Source: Gigaspora margarita (lineage: Eukaryota > Glomeromycota > Glomeromycetes > Diversisporales > Gigasporaceae). From it: a stretch of DNA of 64,000 bases. Positions 11,892 to 23,700 of the stretch are shown in pieces. The notes under the pieces were generated by a model, which was not told the DNA's origin, searched no databases, and was given only the letters and a program-made list of their open reading frames with translations. Every line of letters begins with the position of its first letter. Position 1 is the first letter of the stretch. The stretch lies in NCBI GenBank assembly GCA_009809945.1, contig WTPW01000021.1:307846-371845 (forward strand). The letters are read 5' to 3'. Position numbers and translations under genes: made by a program.

Positions 11892-14195
11892 AAACTCCTA
11901 TAAGTGATATTTAGCAAAAAAAATTGGACTCCCATTTTTTAAAATTTTCATCCTAATTATTTTTGATTTAAAGCTGGAAATTTATTTGGAATTTTGAAAA
12001 AAAAAAATTGATATATGTATTTACATTTTGTAAAAAAAAAAAAAAAATATTTAGATATTAATTTTTTTTTAGACTTTAAGAAAAAATTTAGGTATTATGT
12101 ATAGTATTTACGTTTTGTTAAAAAATTTCCTTATTCTTTTTTGCCTTTTTTGTGTAACTATTCTGTATATAATTAAGCTTTATGTTATATATCATTAAAA
12201 TGTTAAGTATTAAGCCCTTTATATACCGTTACAAAAAAGGAAAGCAAATCATAAACTTTATTACATGCACATCATAAAATCACAATAAAATTTATATGAC
12301 TGTGGGAACAACATTATTAAACTGGTAAAAAAAAAATGATTATCTTGATAATCAAATGCGTAATATATTATGTACGTAAGTACGTTAAGCACTTGTTTTA
12401 CTAATATAGTTGTAAAAAATTTTTTTAAATATTTTTGTTATTCAACCTCACTTTTTGGGAAATTACGACATGATCGACAAAATCTAGACAAAGCCCTCCG
12501 TAAATATGAAAAAAAAACATGGAATATATAAAATACGTATCAACTTTTTTCATAGGGTATAATACTTGTCATATAAAGAACTTCTCTGCCAGGTTTTTTT
12601 CCTGTAAAAAAATGTCAGTTTGAATATAGACGCGGCATTTCGTTATTATACGACATTGCCATATTACGGCATTTTTCGTTGTCTTACGACATTACCATAT
12701 TGCGACATTTCCGTTGTTTGCCATATTTCATTATGATATTCCAACGTGGCAAAAACAATACACCAATTAAAGGTATGGAAAATCGCAGCAGGGGGTCAAC
12801 TTCATAATCATATTACAAAACCAAAATTGTTTATGAAGTTTATCGATGCATGTAATTTAAATAATTTAAATTGATTAATTGTATAAAATTCTATTATATT
12901 GAACAATTAATTGTTGAAAATTATAAATTTCTATTATATAATGAACAATTGTAAAGTTCACAGAAGCCTAGCTTTAATTTTAAATTTTAAATTTTAATTT
13001 TGAAATAAACATTTCGAAAAATTTTATAATAAAAAAAATATATTTCTGATATATTGTATATTTTCAGTTCTAAATAAATCTATAAATATTATAATTATAA
13101 GTTATTATAAAATTTGGTTTATAATACTTATAATACTGGTTTTCAATACGGTGATTACGTAAATGATTGTACTAGAGAGAATTGTTTACTATTATTTCCA
13201 TTAATTTTCAATTTGTTAAATTGTATGTGTTTCATTTTTGCTAGCAATATTTTTTAACATGTTAAGATGATGATTAGGATTATGGTCACTTAAAAGAAAA
13301 GTTTTTGATTTAGATAAAAAATATAAATGTGCTCTATTAATCTATTTTTATTTACGCATAATACATTTCATATTATAATGCTATATGAGTTTCATCTTCA
13401 AAATTCCATCGGCTGTGTATTTAAAAAAAAACTAATACTGTACTTACTAACTCAAGAAATTTATATAAAAGCTTTTGTAATGTTGCTTAAAAAAACAATT
13501 CGAAATTCTCTATATTATTATTTAAAACCTTTACGGATGTATTATAGATCAAAAATATTGATAGATACAATATTTTATTCAACACCGGTATATATATTTT
13601 TATACAATATATTATGATGTTTATTACATAGATACGGAGATGAGTTCGAAGTCACCGAAAATGAGTCATAATTAGTCATAACATATTAAGCGCATATGTA
13701 GACAGGTGTGGCAAGTCAAATATATTTTCAATTTAAAATATTTGATATTTATGATTAGGAGATGCTAAAGTCTAAATTTAATGTATTCGGAATCGTAATC
13801 GTCACATGTTAAAATGGCTTATCATATCGATTAAGTTAAACAAAGTTTTTTGGTAGATAAGGGAATTAAGGCATATCACTTGCATCAAGTTTTTAATTTG
13901 TTATCAAGTTTTTAATTTGTTATCTTAATGCTAATTATCCGAAACTAAAGATATATAATGCACGTCGGAAAAATTTTTTTTTTTTTTTTTTGCATGAAAG
14001 GTAAAAAATTTTTGAATTATCAAAATTTTAGTTTATAATCGTCAGAAACGTATAAATTCTATTAAGTTCTAGTTGTTTATGTAGATAGTACGTCTGTTTT
14101 TAATTTCAATCAAAACAGGTGGTTTCAGAAGGTAGCTAATATTACCAGTTACATTATGAAATTTTGCAAATGTTTTATCAAGATACAGTACAGAA
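11892..14195. other. No supported gene
   Basis: AT-rich DNA containing the short tandem repeat listed at 12628-12745. The 96-codon plus-strand frame at 13327-13617 is rich in Leu, Ile, Tyr and Lys with no visible domain, and I do not call it. Confidence 0.5.
12628..12745. repeat. Short tandem repeat, ~45-bp unit, 2.5-3 copies
   Basis: Units of the form (C)GGCATTTCGTTATTATACGA followed by CATTGCCATATTA repeat with changes (GGCATTTTTCGTTGTCTTACGACATTACCATATT, then GACATTTCCGTTGTTTGCCATATTTC). No coding sequence is visible. Confidence 0.6.
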
Positions 14196-14479
14196 CAGTG
14201 TTGGCACATTGTCATTTAAAAATAAATGACATCTTGTCATATGACAAGTCATTTTTGTCATAAAAAAATCATTTATTTTTTTATGACTATACTTGTCATT
14301 TATAATTTATAGGTTGCTCAATAGCAAAAAAGTAATACCAATGTAGTTATGTACTATACTAAAATAAGAAACAAAGCTATTGCAATGTGTAGTTGAAATA
14401 ATTGGTTTTGGAATTAACTGTCTTAATTTCTACCATAATTTGCTGTAAAAATTTATTTTAATCATAGGTTGTATACTAT

Positions 14480-15012
14480 ATATTCCCGAAAATAAGCTAC
14501 CCCTGTTTAAATCCAAAAACGTAAAAACCTTTTTCACCCAAAAATAAGCTACCCACATGATCGATGATTGTTGCTACATAGTAAAGGCTAAATTTTACTA
14601 TGCAAATCGTTTATAACCGCTTAAGTAAACTTAATCAGGAGATCAAAATACATATACACTAAAATTTTCATACAAATCAGAGAACTTTTTATTATTTGAG
14701 TTTTAATTTTTACGTTCGACAAAAAACTTAAAAAATTTTTTAAAAAATATATACGACGAACGTAAAAATTAAAACTCAAATAATAAAAACTTCTCCGATT
14801 TGCATGAAAATTTCGAAGTATATGCTTTTGATCTCCTTAATAAGTTTACTTAAGCGATTTTGATCGACTTACATAGTAAAATTTGAACTTTACTATGTAA
14901 CGACTACTTACGATCGCTAAAAACCTCTTTCACCCGAAAATAAGCTACCCCACGTTTTTTTACTTAAAATCGCCCAAAAAATGGTAGCTTATTTTTGGGA
15001 ACCTACGGTAAC
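14480..15012. mobile_element. Fold-back element with ~250-bp arms
   Basis: The whole unit is an imperfect palindrome centred near 14735. CCGAAAATAAGCTACCC, GTTGCTACATAGTAAAG, GTAAACTTAATCAGGAGATC and TTTTAATTTTTACGTTCG on the left recur inverted on the right in mirrored order. The outer ends read CCCGAAAATAAGCTACC. It is non-coding, and a relative with the same arm motifs lies inside 15223-15748. Confidence 0.8.
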
Positions 15013-15222
15013 CAATCAAAAGCATTAATAACTTGATCCAATTGCTATATTAGTTTTATTAGTCAGTACATTGATCACATTTTGGATATAACCATAATTT
15101 ATTGGTTAGTTGATCAACAAAAAGCTACGAACTACAAGAATCACTAAAAAATTAATAATTATCAGATAATGTGAACAGCAAAAATTCCAACCAATCTAGA
15201 AATCAATCATCCAAATCTTTAG

Positions 15223-15748
15223 GGAAGTGCAGTAAATCATGTAATTTTCTGGGGGGTCCCCCATCTATCACGTCATATATATATATATATATATAGTATA
15301 AATAGCCAATAATAGTGAAGTAAAATCGATTTTTAGTTATTCGCGAACAGTTGCTACATAGTAAAGACTAAATTCTACTATGTCAATCGATAATTATCGA
15401 TTAAGTAAACTTATTTGGAAGATCAAAATACATATGCTCAGGAATTTTTATTAAAATTGAAGAATTTTTTATTATTTAACTTTTAATTTTTACGTTCGTC
15501 GAATATATTTTTTTAAAAAATTTTAATTTTTCCGTCGAACGCAAAAATCAAAAGTCAATTAATAAAGAATTCTTTAATACTTATGAAAATTTTGTAATAA
15601 GTGTATTTTGACCTTCTGAATAAGTTTACTTAAGCGATTTTAATCGATTTGCTTAGTAAAATTAAGACTTTACTATGTAGCGACTTTTGTCGATTGTGGG
15701 GTAGCTTATTTTCAGGTCAAAGATGTTTTGAGTTTTACTGCATTTCCC
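15223..15748. mobile_element. TIR element containing a second fold-back copy
   Basis: The ends GGGAAGTGCAGTAAA and, in reverse, GGGAAATGCAGTAAA enclose a fold-back (about 15346-15720). That fold-back shares GTTGCTACATAGTAAAG, TAAGTAAACTTAT and TTTAATTTTTACGTTCGTCG with the one at 14480-15012. A (TA)n run lies at 15277-15294. The two related fold-backs are only about 330 bp apart within one hAT-type element. Confidence 0.6.
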
Positions 15749-16289
15749 TTGGTGGGATGTAATTTTTTCTTAGTATTTGCTAATATATTTTAATAAATTA
15801 TATTTTTTTTATCTATTGCAAAGCAATTAATATTATTGTCATTTATTTGTCATTTTAATGTCATTTATAAAGATATTTTTTATGACTTGTCATTTTGCCA
15901 TGGTTTTGTACAAAATTTTTTTATAATAAATGACATTGTCATTTTAAAATGACATGTCATTTATTGTCATTTTCATAAAAATTTTTATGACCTTGTCATT
16001 TGCCAACACTGGTACAGAATATAGTTTCATGAAAAAATACCAAAGAATATTTGATGTGTTTTATATTTTATATTCTTATGGATGATTTAATTAAATTAAT
16101 AATTATGTAGTTTCCATGAGAATCCCACATATATCAGATAAGTATATTTGTGAAATCATATATGAATGGATCTTTATGAAGTTATACGATTCCATATGGA
16201 ACTGCAAAAGGAAAATTTCATTGCAAAAATGTATCTCACTGTTTTACAATTAATCGTGTCTAAAAATTGTTAGAATATTATTTGTTATT

Positions 16290-16610
16290 ATGTCGGAAAT
16301 GCGTACGTACATACGTATATATGTGCTAACAAAAAAGCAAACATCGTCTATAATGCCCGCATATCCCAACCTAGCAAGATCTTTTCGATTTTTAACGATT
16401 TTTAACAGCTTCCCTACCGTCTTTAATACGTCGAAAGTACATCGGGTGTACGTCGAAGGTATCCCAGATTTGCATAAGGAGACATCTTCCCGCGTTGTGA
16501 TACAACGTATGTATTATAATTGGACCTTTTACTTTGTATTTACAACGCAGAAAGATGATCTCCTTGTGTAAATCCGGTTACCCTAAAACGTACGTACATA
16601 CATACTCTCG
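16290..16610. repeat. Degenerate hairpin with CGTACGTACATAC ends
   Basis: CGTACGTACATAC occurs at both edges (about 16301 and 16589). Between them GATTTGCATAAGGAGACATC...GCGTTGTGATACAAC pairs imperfectly with GTATTTACAACGC...GATCTCCTTGTGTAAATC. A 93-codon frame (16290-16571) spans it but follows the palindrome, so I read it as repeat DNA, not a gene. Its base composition is richer in G+C than the neighbours. Confidence 0.5.
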
Positions 16611-16777
16611 ATGCACTAACTCAATTTCACATAGGGTTAGAATTAGCATTTGATTAGCTGCAGGCATATATTTTTAATAAATTGTCACCATGTGTGATGA
16701 CAAGTAGCAGAAATAATTTTTTGGGGGAATTGTGCTGTAACTGTAGGAACGCTCACAACAAAAGCAGGGAATGGGTC

Positions 16778-16970
16778 TACAGTCATACCTGAGTTATATC
16801 ACCCTTTTTTCTAGAGCATTTTTGGAGATATAACTAATGTGGGGGTATAACTCAATACATAAAACATATAAAAACATATAAAAAAAAAAGAAATTTATCT
16901 TGGTTAAATCTGGGAATATAACTCAAGTTGGGATATAGCCTAGTGGGGATATAACCCAAGTATGACTGTA
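16778..16970. mobile_element. Tc1/mariner-like MITE
   Basis: TACAGTCATACCTGAGTTAT at the left and, in reverse, TACAGTCATACTTGGGTTAT at the right form TIRs of about 25 bp. They begin and end with TA, the target dinucleotide of the Tc1/mariner superfamily. The inside repeats GGGATATAACTCAAG-type words. No transposase is present. Confidence 0.75.
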
Positions 16971-16976
16971 TACGTA

Positions 16977-17139
16977 TGTGCGTCAGATTAAAATTGCGTC
17001 AGATTGAATCTGGCACGTCAGATGACTATCAGTTGACCAGCATTAGATGATCAGCAACAACTGGCCTAAACTAACACCTAACTTTACGTAATTTTACCCT
17101 ACCCTAATCTAACTTAGGTTGGGTTTCATCTGACGCACA
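16977..17139. mobile_element. Small TIR element (TGTGCGTCAGAT ends)
   Basis: TGTGCGTCAGATTAAA at the left is mirrored by TTTCATCTGACGCACA at the right. The second element begins six bases after the mariner-like MITE ends. CGTCAGAT is repeated inside, and CCCTACCCTAATCTAAC near 17096-17113 resembles a decayed telomeric repeat. The target duplication is unclear. Confidence 0.6.
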
Positions 17140-17934
17140 ACATATATATTATATTAGTCCTATTCTTTGCTTTAGCTGTGAATATCCTAAATTTTTTTTA
17201 AGAGGATACTATAATGCTTTATGTTAAAAATTTGATTCATAGTTGTAAATAATTAAAACATGATTTAAATTAGTAGTTATAGCTTGAGATTTTATTTGTT
17301 CTAATTACTTATCTTTATTTGTTACTTTCCTTAGTAACAAACATGTTAATATTATCTGTTATATTAAGATATTTTATTTATATCAATACCTTTATCTAAA
17401 TATTTTATTAACCTTTATAAAATAACTTATAGTTGAGAAATAATACTTATTGTTGATTATCTAAAATATAATTGCTAAATAGATTTAAAACATTAATAAT
17501 ATTGGCAATTGCAATCTACTTGTCCTCTGTAATATAATTGATTTGACTATTTCTATTTTCAATTGTAAGTAAATTTGTGCACATTTTAAGGGTAGATCAT
17601 TTTGAATATTAGTAAAATTGTCATATTTTGTAGCAAAGCATACAAAAACTTACTACTATGATCATAAAAAAAAATCATATTTATGGTATTTTCAATGTCC
17701 AAACTTTCATTTAGAAACAAAAAATTTAATATTTTATATCTAATTTTTTAAAAAAATATGTCAAGATGTTAGCAATAGTTGCAACAGAAATTTTTTATGA
17801 TGAACAAAACAGGTTTAAAACCAGTTTTTGATAGTAAATAAAAAATCTAGAATATTTGATAACATATTATATTAGACAGTTTGTACTATTAAAGATTATA
17901 ACAATAAGTTTCATAGTAAAAATGATGTCATTAC
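17140..17934. other. Gene-free AT-rich DNA
   Basis: I see nothing supportable here beyond the motif TAAGGGTAGATCATTTT near 17588. It resembles the end of the TIR element at 40669-41041 and may mark the left end of a related, decayed element. Confidence 0.45.
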
Positions 17935-18036
17935 TAGAAATTGTACTCGTTGGGAAAACCTCTACCCAGTTACTATTAAATTATAGATAACTTACTATGT
18001 CACACAATTGCAAGTTCTACCCAGGTACAATCACTA
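17935..18036. mobile_element. hAT-type MITE family T1, copy 1
   Basis: The TIRs TAGAAATTGTACTCG and, in reverse, TAGTGATTGTACCTG are flanked by a perfect 8-bp duplication GTCATTAC (17927-17934, 18037-18044). The inside contains TGGGAAAACCTCTACCC and GCAAGTTCTACCC. A closer-to-consensus copy with its own TSD lies at 49796-49907. The element is 102 bp and non-coding. Confidence 0.9.
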
Positions 18037-19334
18037 GTCATTACACTCTACTCTTAATATAAAACTTGAGTTCAAGTTATTGATACTGTTGAAATTGATC
18101 TTTAAAAAAGACCTATTTTATCTTTATTAGAACAAATTGAAATTTTTTATAAGAATGAGCAAAATAAATTTTATATATTTATGTTTCTTATAAATTTCAC
18201 CTATCCAAATATATAAAAACAATTGTCTTTCAAATAAAATAGATCAAAAACAATTCACTTTCAAATTTTAATTTCAGGTTTTAAAACCCAAACTACTTTT
18301 ATTTATATATATAGTTTTTAAGTATCTGGTCTTATAAATTGTAGATAGATTTTTACTAAGTTACAATATTTTTTTTGCACAAAAAAAAAATTTGTATATC
18401 AAATTAATTTTATTGGCATTAAATAATAATAATAATAAAATACATGTGAATACCTAATCATATTGATTATATTAATTTAAATTAAAGAAAAGTCTTTTTA
18501 TAAATTATTTTATTATAATTTAAAAATTATTTTATTGTCAAGCCTCATTTTAGTCAGCTTTAATATAGTTACAACTTTGATAAAATTATACTATTTTTAT
18601 GTTCAATTATTATAATCAATATTTTTATATAATTACAACTTTTTATAATTACTATATTAATATTTTATTGTATGCAAAATTTATATAAAAATATTTTAAT
18701 TTTTATATATTACTTGTAGTATAATTAATAACTATAATAAAAAAATAACTATAATTAACTGAAGGGAATTACCTTGCTTATTATTTTTAGAGTTAGGGTA
18801 AAATTTAGAGATAAAAGAGGTTTTATATAATATAATGCATATAGATATAAGAACCCAATCTGATTTCTGTTTTTATGAAGTTTTTAGGGGTCTAAGCATT
18901 TTTACTTAGCTGTTAGAGTATCTGATCTCATTAACTTAGTATAGTTTTGAGATATAGCACTCCTGGTGAATCCCCTCTTAGTTAAAATTAAAAATTTTTT
19001 AATAAACATTACTTGTACTATTTTTTAATTTTTTTATTTTTTTTTTAAAAAATCTTAAAATAAACAATTCTTATTATAATAGTTTAAATATAATTAGATT
19101 ATTTATTTTATATTTCTTGGCTTATTTTTTGTTGTTTTTAAACTAATACTTGCATTGTTTCAAGAAACTTACTTTGTTTATATAAAATAAAAAATATAAT
19201 TAAATGGTTTTGATAATGTAAAAAATATAATTAGATAGTTTATTTAGTAATTAAGTATTTACAATCAAGTCAATATATGAGCAAAATATAGAACATATTT
19301 TATACAAGTTTATTATATTTAACTGTTGTATTAG
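18037..19334. other. No supported gene
   Basis: AT-rich DNA holding a possible tRNA-like relic (18905-18978). No other feature is supported. Confidence 0.45.
18905..18978 (+). repeat. tRNA-like relic (possible SINE head)
   Basis: TTAGCTGTTAGAGTATCTGA resembles a tRNA A-box region. It is followed by CTCATTA, placed like an anticodon loop (CAT, Met-like), and by CTCCTGGTGAATCCCC, which resembles a B-box/T-arm. The arms do not pair cleanly and the length is off, so this is at most a pseudo-tRNA or the head of an old SINE. Confidence 0.3.
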
Positions 19335-19508
19335 TACAATCAAGTCTCTCTATAGTCAACCTTTTTATAATTATAAAATTAATATAATTACAAATTTATC
19401 TTTATCAATTATCTATAAATATATAAAAATACCTTTATATTAGTTATACTTCTTTATAATCATAGCTTTTGTATTCCAAAGGCATAACTATAGAGAGGTT
19501 TGACTGTA
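19335..19508. mobile_element. Tc1/mariner-like MITE
   Basis: TACAATCAAGTCTCTCTATA (left) and, in reverse, TACAGTCAAACCTCTCTATA (right) form TIRs of about 25 bp with TA at each edge. The 174-bp non-coding body is AT-rich. Ends of the type TACAGTCAAACCTCTCTAT are typical of mariner/Tc1-derived MITEs. Confidence 0.75.
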
Positions 19509-19833
19509 TACTATTCACAAATTTGTAGTTAATAATCCAGTTTTAGCTTGGTATAAATTATATTACAAATTAGAGCTAATTTAATCAAACTATAATTAAT
19601 AAGCTTTTAATCTTTTTCTTGTTTATACAATCTATTATATCTAATTTTTTCTGGTTTGTTGGTCAAAATTTATGTGAATTTATAGAATTTAAAAACACTA
19701 TCTAATATGCTAAATAGTTTAAATATAAATAGAACTTAGTTATAAAAAAAAACAATAAATAATATAGCAATATTAAGAATAATTATAATTGACAATAAAA
19801 TAAATAAATATAGTAATAATTCAAAATACTAAA

Positions 19834-20400
19834 TAAGACCTATGGGTTGATAAGGCAGTGGTTAAAACTCCCAGGCAGTGTTACACAGGACAGCTTTGAA
19901 CAATGAATTTGGACAATTTTGAACAATTTTGGACAATTAAATAAAGTAAAATTATTTAAAATTCTATTAAGATAACTTATTTAAATTTTAACTAAAATGT
20001 GTTTAGTTTCTAAAAAAATATCAAGTTATAATTATTAAAGCCTAAACAAGCTTTGAAAAACCTTGGATGTTTGGACAATTTTGGACATGAACAAGTCAAA
20101 AAAGGCTGAACAGCCAAATGTACAACACTGCTTCCAGGTCACAGTCAAGATTGCAAGTTCAAATCCAACTAGGTGATAAGTACTTTGTTAGAACCACAAC
20201 TGGAAAAGATCTTGAAGAGGAATTCTATTTAAAAAAAAACAAGATTCATATGTATAAATGCAGTTGCCAATATAACTATAGGGTTAGTAATGACCAGATA
20301 AGTTAAATCCATCAACAAATAATGTAAACATTGAGTAAACCCAGTTTAAGAACAAAACAAGAACAATATAATAGAAAAGTAACTGTGGGGCCATGGTTAT
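19834..20400 (+). mobile_element. tRNA-derived SINE, split by a hAT-type MITE
   Basis: ACCTATGGGTTGATAAGGCA..GTGGTTAAAACTCC supplies an A-box-like 5' part, and after the insertion GCAAGTTCAAATCCAACTAGGT supplies a B-box/T-arm and a 3' acceptor half. ACCTA at the start pairs with TAGGT at the end of the head. With the 19876-20130 insert removed the two halves form one tRNA-sized head (Ser/Leu-like A-box). The 62-codon frame at 20118-20306 is part of this repeat. The 3' end of the SINE is uncertain. Confidence 0.5.
19876..20130. mobile_element. hAT-type MITE inserted in the SINE head
   Basis: The ends CAGTGTTACACAGGACAGC and, in reverse, CAGTGTTGTACATTTGGC are flanked by CTCCCAGG (19868-19875) and CTTCCAGG (20131-20138), an 8-bp duplication with one change. 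Inside, TTTTGGACAATT and TTTGAACAAT recur. The CAGTGTT ends resemble those of the element at 14196-16011. It is non-coding. Confidence 0.75.
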
Positions 20401-20713
20401 AAGAAACTGCAAACTCTGAAGTTGGGATCATACACCAATTATTTGTAGTTATGTTTTGTATTAATTGATATATTTTAATATTTGCTATATGTATAATTTT
20501 TAAACTTTAAATTCAAGTATATATAAATTTTTTTTTTTCACTTTGGCAGTTTCGCCAGTGCTTTATTAAGATATTAAGTATATCGATACATTTATATACT
20601 TGTTTACTCCTAATTTGCAAGCCTGACATCACCTGGCTACCCTAAGGCGCCCAAGTGCAACCTACCGCACTAGTTTAAGATTATTCAGAAACTAGGAGCT
20701 GTGTTAAACCAGC

Positions 20714-23700
20714 CTAAGTGCCACACCAAAATGGCTTCCCACCATCTGATATTCTATCACCTATTACCGACATACACAGGTTGAGAGAATCTCGCATCAG
20801 CTCCGTTTTTCTTCTTTTAACTTCCTCATTAACCTTTCCTTCATCGTTAGTAGAACTTTCCGCATGACTTGGGTTAGAGGTCCTCTTCTGATTCTTCTTC
20901 TTAGCNGNACNANCTAAATTTCGGGTCTGCTCTTTCNNTCGATTTTTCTTATGCATCCAGAGAATTCCTTCTTTTCGCTCCCATTCCAATGTCTTTTCGC
21001 ATCTCTGTCTCCAAATAGTTTCATGAAAGTGATCCCATGCCATCAGAGGAAAGATTTGCAAAATTAATTTTACATCACTGCTCGTAAGACCTAGTAGTAT
21101 TAGGTTCTCCTCGGTGCAAGTCTTAAATAAGCCCCTTATAAGACCTTCTCTCCTTTCTTTTCTCTCCTGCGTACTTGAACCAAACAGGCAATTGCGGAGT
21201 TGCGTTGCTGAAATAAGGGTCTTCTTTCTGTCTTTATTTAAGAGCGCAAGAATAATCTTGACCACTACTTCCTTGTTCTCTTGCCAAAGGGTTTCTTGAG
21301 CTTCACATATTGCTAAGTGTTCCTGAGTCTCTTTGGCATTACTTTTACAGACTTTACATATATCATCCTTATATAGGTCCGGACGTACTGTTTTGAGATT
21401 ACTAAGGGTTAGAAGTCTACTATGCAGACAATTGATCAAAAAGTTGAGTTTTTTTCCTTTGCGCATCGAAGTACACCTGACACCACTTTGTCTTTTAATT
21501 CTTTTCCAAAGACTTTCCCATGCTCACGTGTGGTGGTGGTCTCTTTTTTCCAGCCAGCTAGGGACGCTAAACAGTCTCCACTCTACTGCTATTCGCAATT
21601 CCTCAATCTCCTTAATCACTTTTCTTACAGGCATCTCGATGAGCTTGTCCCGCCAGTACATATTGTGCTAATTCTTGAGCTCACTTCTGTGTTTTGCACT
21701 GTAAGTAGGGGAGCTTCCTGACCCTCTTTCACTAATATATCTGCTTTGTTGTTCCAATAATCATTACTATGCCCCTTGACTTTAATCAACTCAACTTTCA
21801 AGTTTTTGCTCTGTTTTGTATCCAGGATCTTGAGCAACAAGTTATAATTCTTTTGCCGTAACCATTCCTTGTTCGACCTAAATCTTTCACTCGCGTTGAT
21901 TCCCAGAATCGCCGCTGCACTGTCAGTATAAATCTTGACCTTGCTATCTTGTGGGGTTAATAATAGGACTACCCAAATTGCCGCTAGTTCTGTTCTTGTT
22001 GACGAGGGCCAATCTTGAATACTGAGATTCCCTTTCTGGATCATTCTTCACTCTTCCTTGTCAACCTGTATCCACCCTAAACCTTGTTTACAACTTTTTC
22101 CCCCTTCTGCACTTTCCTTTCGCAATGAACCGTCTGTATAAAAAACTACTAAATTATCTGCTATACTAATGTTTTTGTCTAACAGTTCTAGTAGCAAATT
22201 TTCGCAGTAACAACTAAAGCCTTGCCTTTTTATCAATTCTATTTCTAATCTCTCTATATTAACTTCCTCCTTTTTAACTACACCCTTATTTAATGAGCTT
22301 TTGACTATATCCGCTGATATGTTAAAAACCCAATTACTCTCCTGCTTTTTAGCACCCTGGAGTGCTGTAAAAATTTCCTTCTTTTGGACCCATTGCTGTC
22401 GTGGCTTGTCTACATTGCTTGCCTTATTTGCTACTAATCTAATTTTAGCTCCCTCCTTATTAATATCCGGCCATCTTTCTAGAAGCACTTTCCTTTCTTT
22501 TTTCTCAACTACTCTACGTATATCTATCTTGTTCTCCTTATCCTTCATTAGCACCCATTCCTTTTTCCTACCATCTACTGAGATCCTCTTTCGCTTAATC
22601 ACGGGTACTAATTTATTTCCTTTTGGAACCTGAAATTTCTTTTTAACTTCTCTTGTTATAGGGTTCGCAAAGACAGTTGATTCAATATCTTTAAACCATT
22701 GTGGAACTTTTCCTCTACTGGATTTGTTCTTTGATCGCATGTACTGGCTCCATGATATAAGCACCTTTCCTTGCTCATTAAGGAGTTGTGCTAGAAAGAC
22801 TAGATCAAGCGCCGCCAGAGTTCTAGCAAACTTGATTACAGTTTTGTCCTCGAGCAGACTGCAAATTACTGTGCCTGAACCATATAACTTCTAGCTATCT
22901 TGCGATGCTCTAATGGAAATATTGATTTCCTTTATTCTCAGTAAGACCATCATAGGTTGGTTAAATTTCCACAATTTTTCTAGCATTTTTGGATTACAGT
23001 TGCTGTGTAACCCAAAGTCTTCTACTAGGCCTGCAAGTTTGTGTCCTTGCTCGATTCTGATTTCCGTAATTGCACTGATTTGGCTTTCATCATTTAAACG
23101 ATTATGTACACTAGTTATTTGCTTATTCAACAACTCAGCCTTTAAAGCACGGAAGTTTCCTTTGTTTCTATGCGTTACAATGTAGTTAGGTGTCGTGCTC
23201 TGGAGTTCAAGTTTGCACTTTGCTAATCTAATGATCGGCTTGTAAATTTTGTTAATTAATGCCTTTGACATTCTTGAAAGCTGTAGCAAATAACAAAGCT
23301 TGGGAATGATGCACATATTGTTAACATATGCCAGTTGGCTAGCCGTTAGCTTTTTCTATCTCAACACCCGAACTGTTTGTTGTACTATTCCCTTGGCTTT
23401 TACGAGCAATTGCCTTTCTTTTAATCTGCTATTTAACCAAACACCAAGCATTCTCGTCATGTTTTGTGGTTTTTCATCTGAAATCGAGTCACTGCCAAAT
23501 GTAATATTTCTTTCTTCCACCTTTGTCTTTGGTTTAAACACAATTAATTTTGATTTCTTAACATTAATTTGTATATCATTGATATGGAAGAACTCGTTTG
23601 CTATTGACAAAGTCTTTTCCATAGCTTGCTTATTTGGTGCTACCCATGTAGTATCGTCTGTGTAGGCCACTACAGCCATCTTGATCTCCTTCTTTTGTAC

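Larger units (their letters stand above)
14196..16011. mobile_element. hAT-type non-autonomous element, 8-bp TSD
   Basis: The ends CAGTGTTGGCACATTGTCAT and, in reverse, CAGTGTTGGCAAATGACAAG are TIRs. They are flanked by a perfect 8-bp duplication GTACAGAA (14188-14195 and 16012-16019). This is the standard hAT signature: 8-bp TSD with CAGTG ends. Subterminal regions repeat TGTCATTT many times on both strands. No transposase frame is present. Two further elements are nested inside (14480-15012 and 15223-15748). The clear TSD makes this one of the best-supported insertions in the window. Confidence 0.88.

Noticed and set aside
13327..13617. 96-codon plus-strand frame
   Set aside because: Hydrophobic low-complexity reading without recognisable features; expected by chance in DNA poor in G+C.
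16290..16571. 93-codon plus-strand frame with fairly balanced composition
   Set aside because: It lies on an imperfect palindrome with CGTACGTACATAC at both sides, so it reads as repeat DNA.
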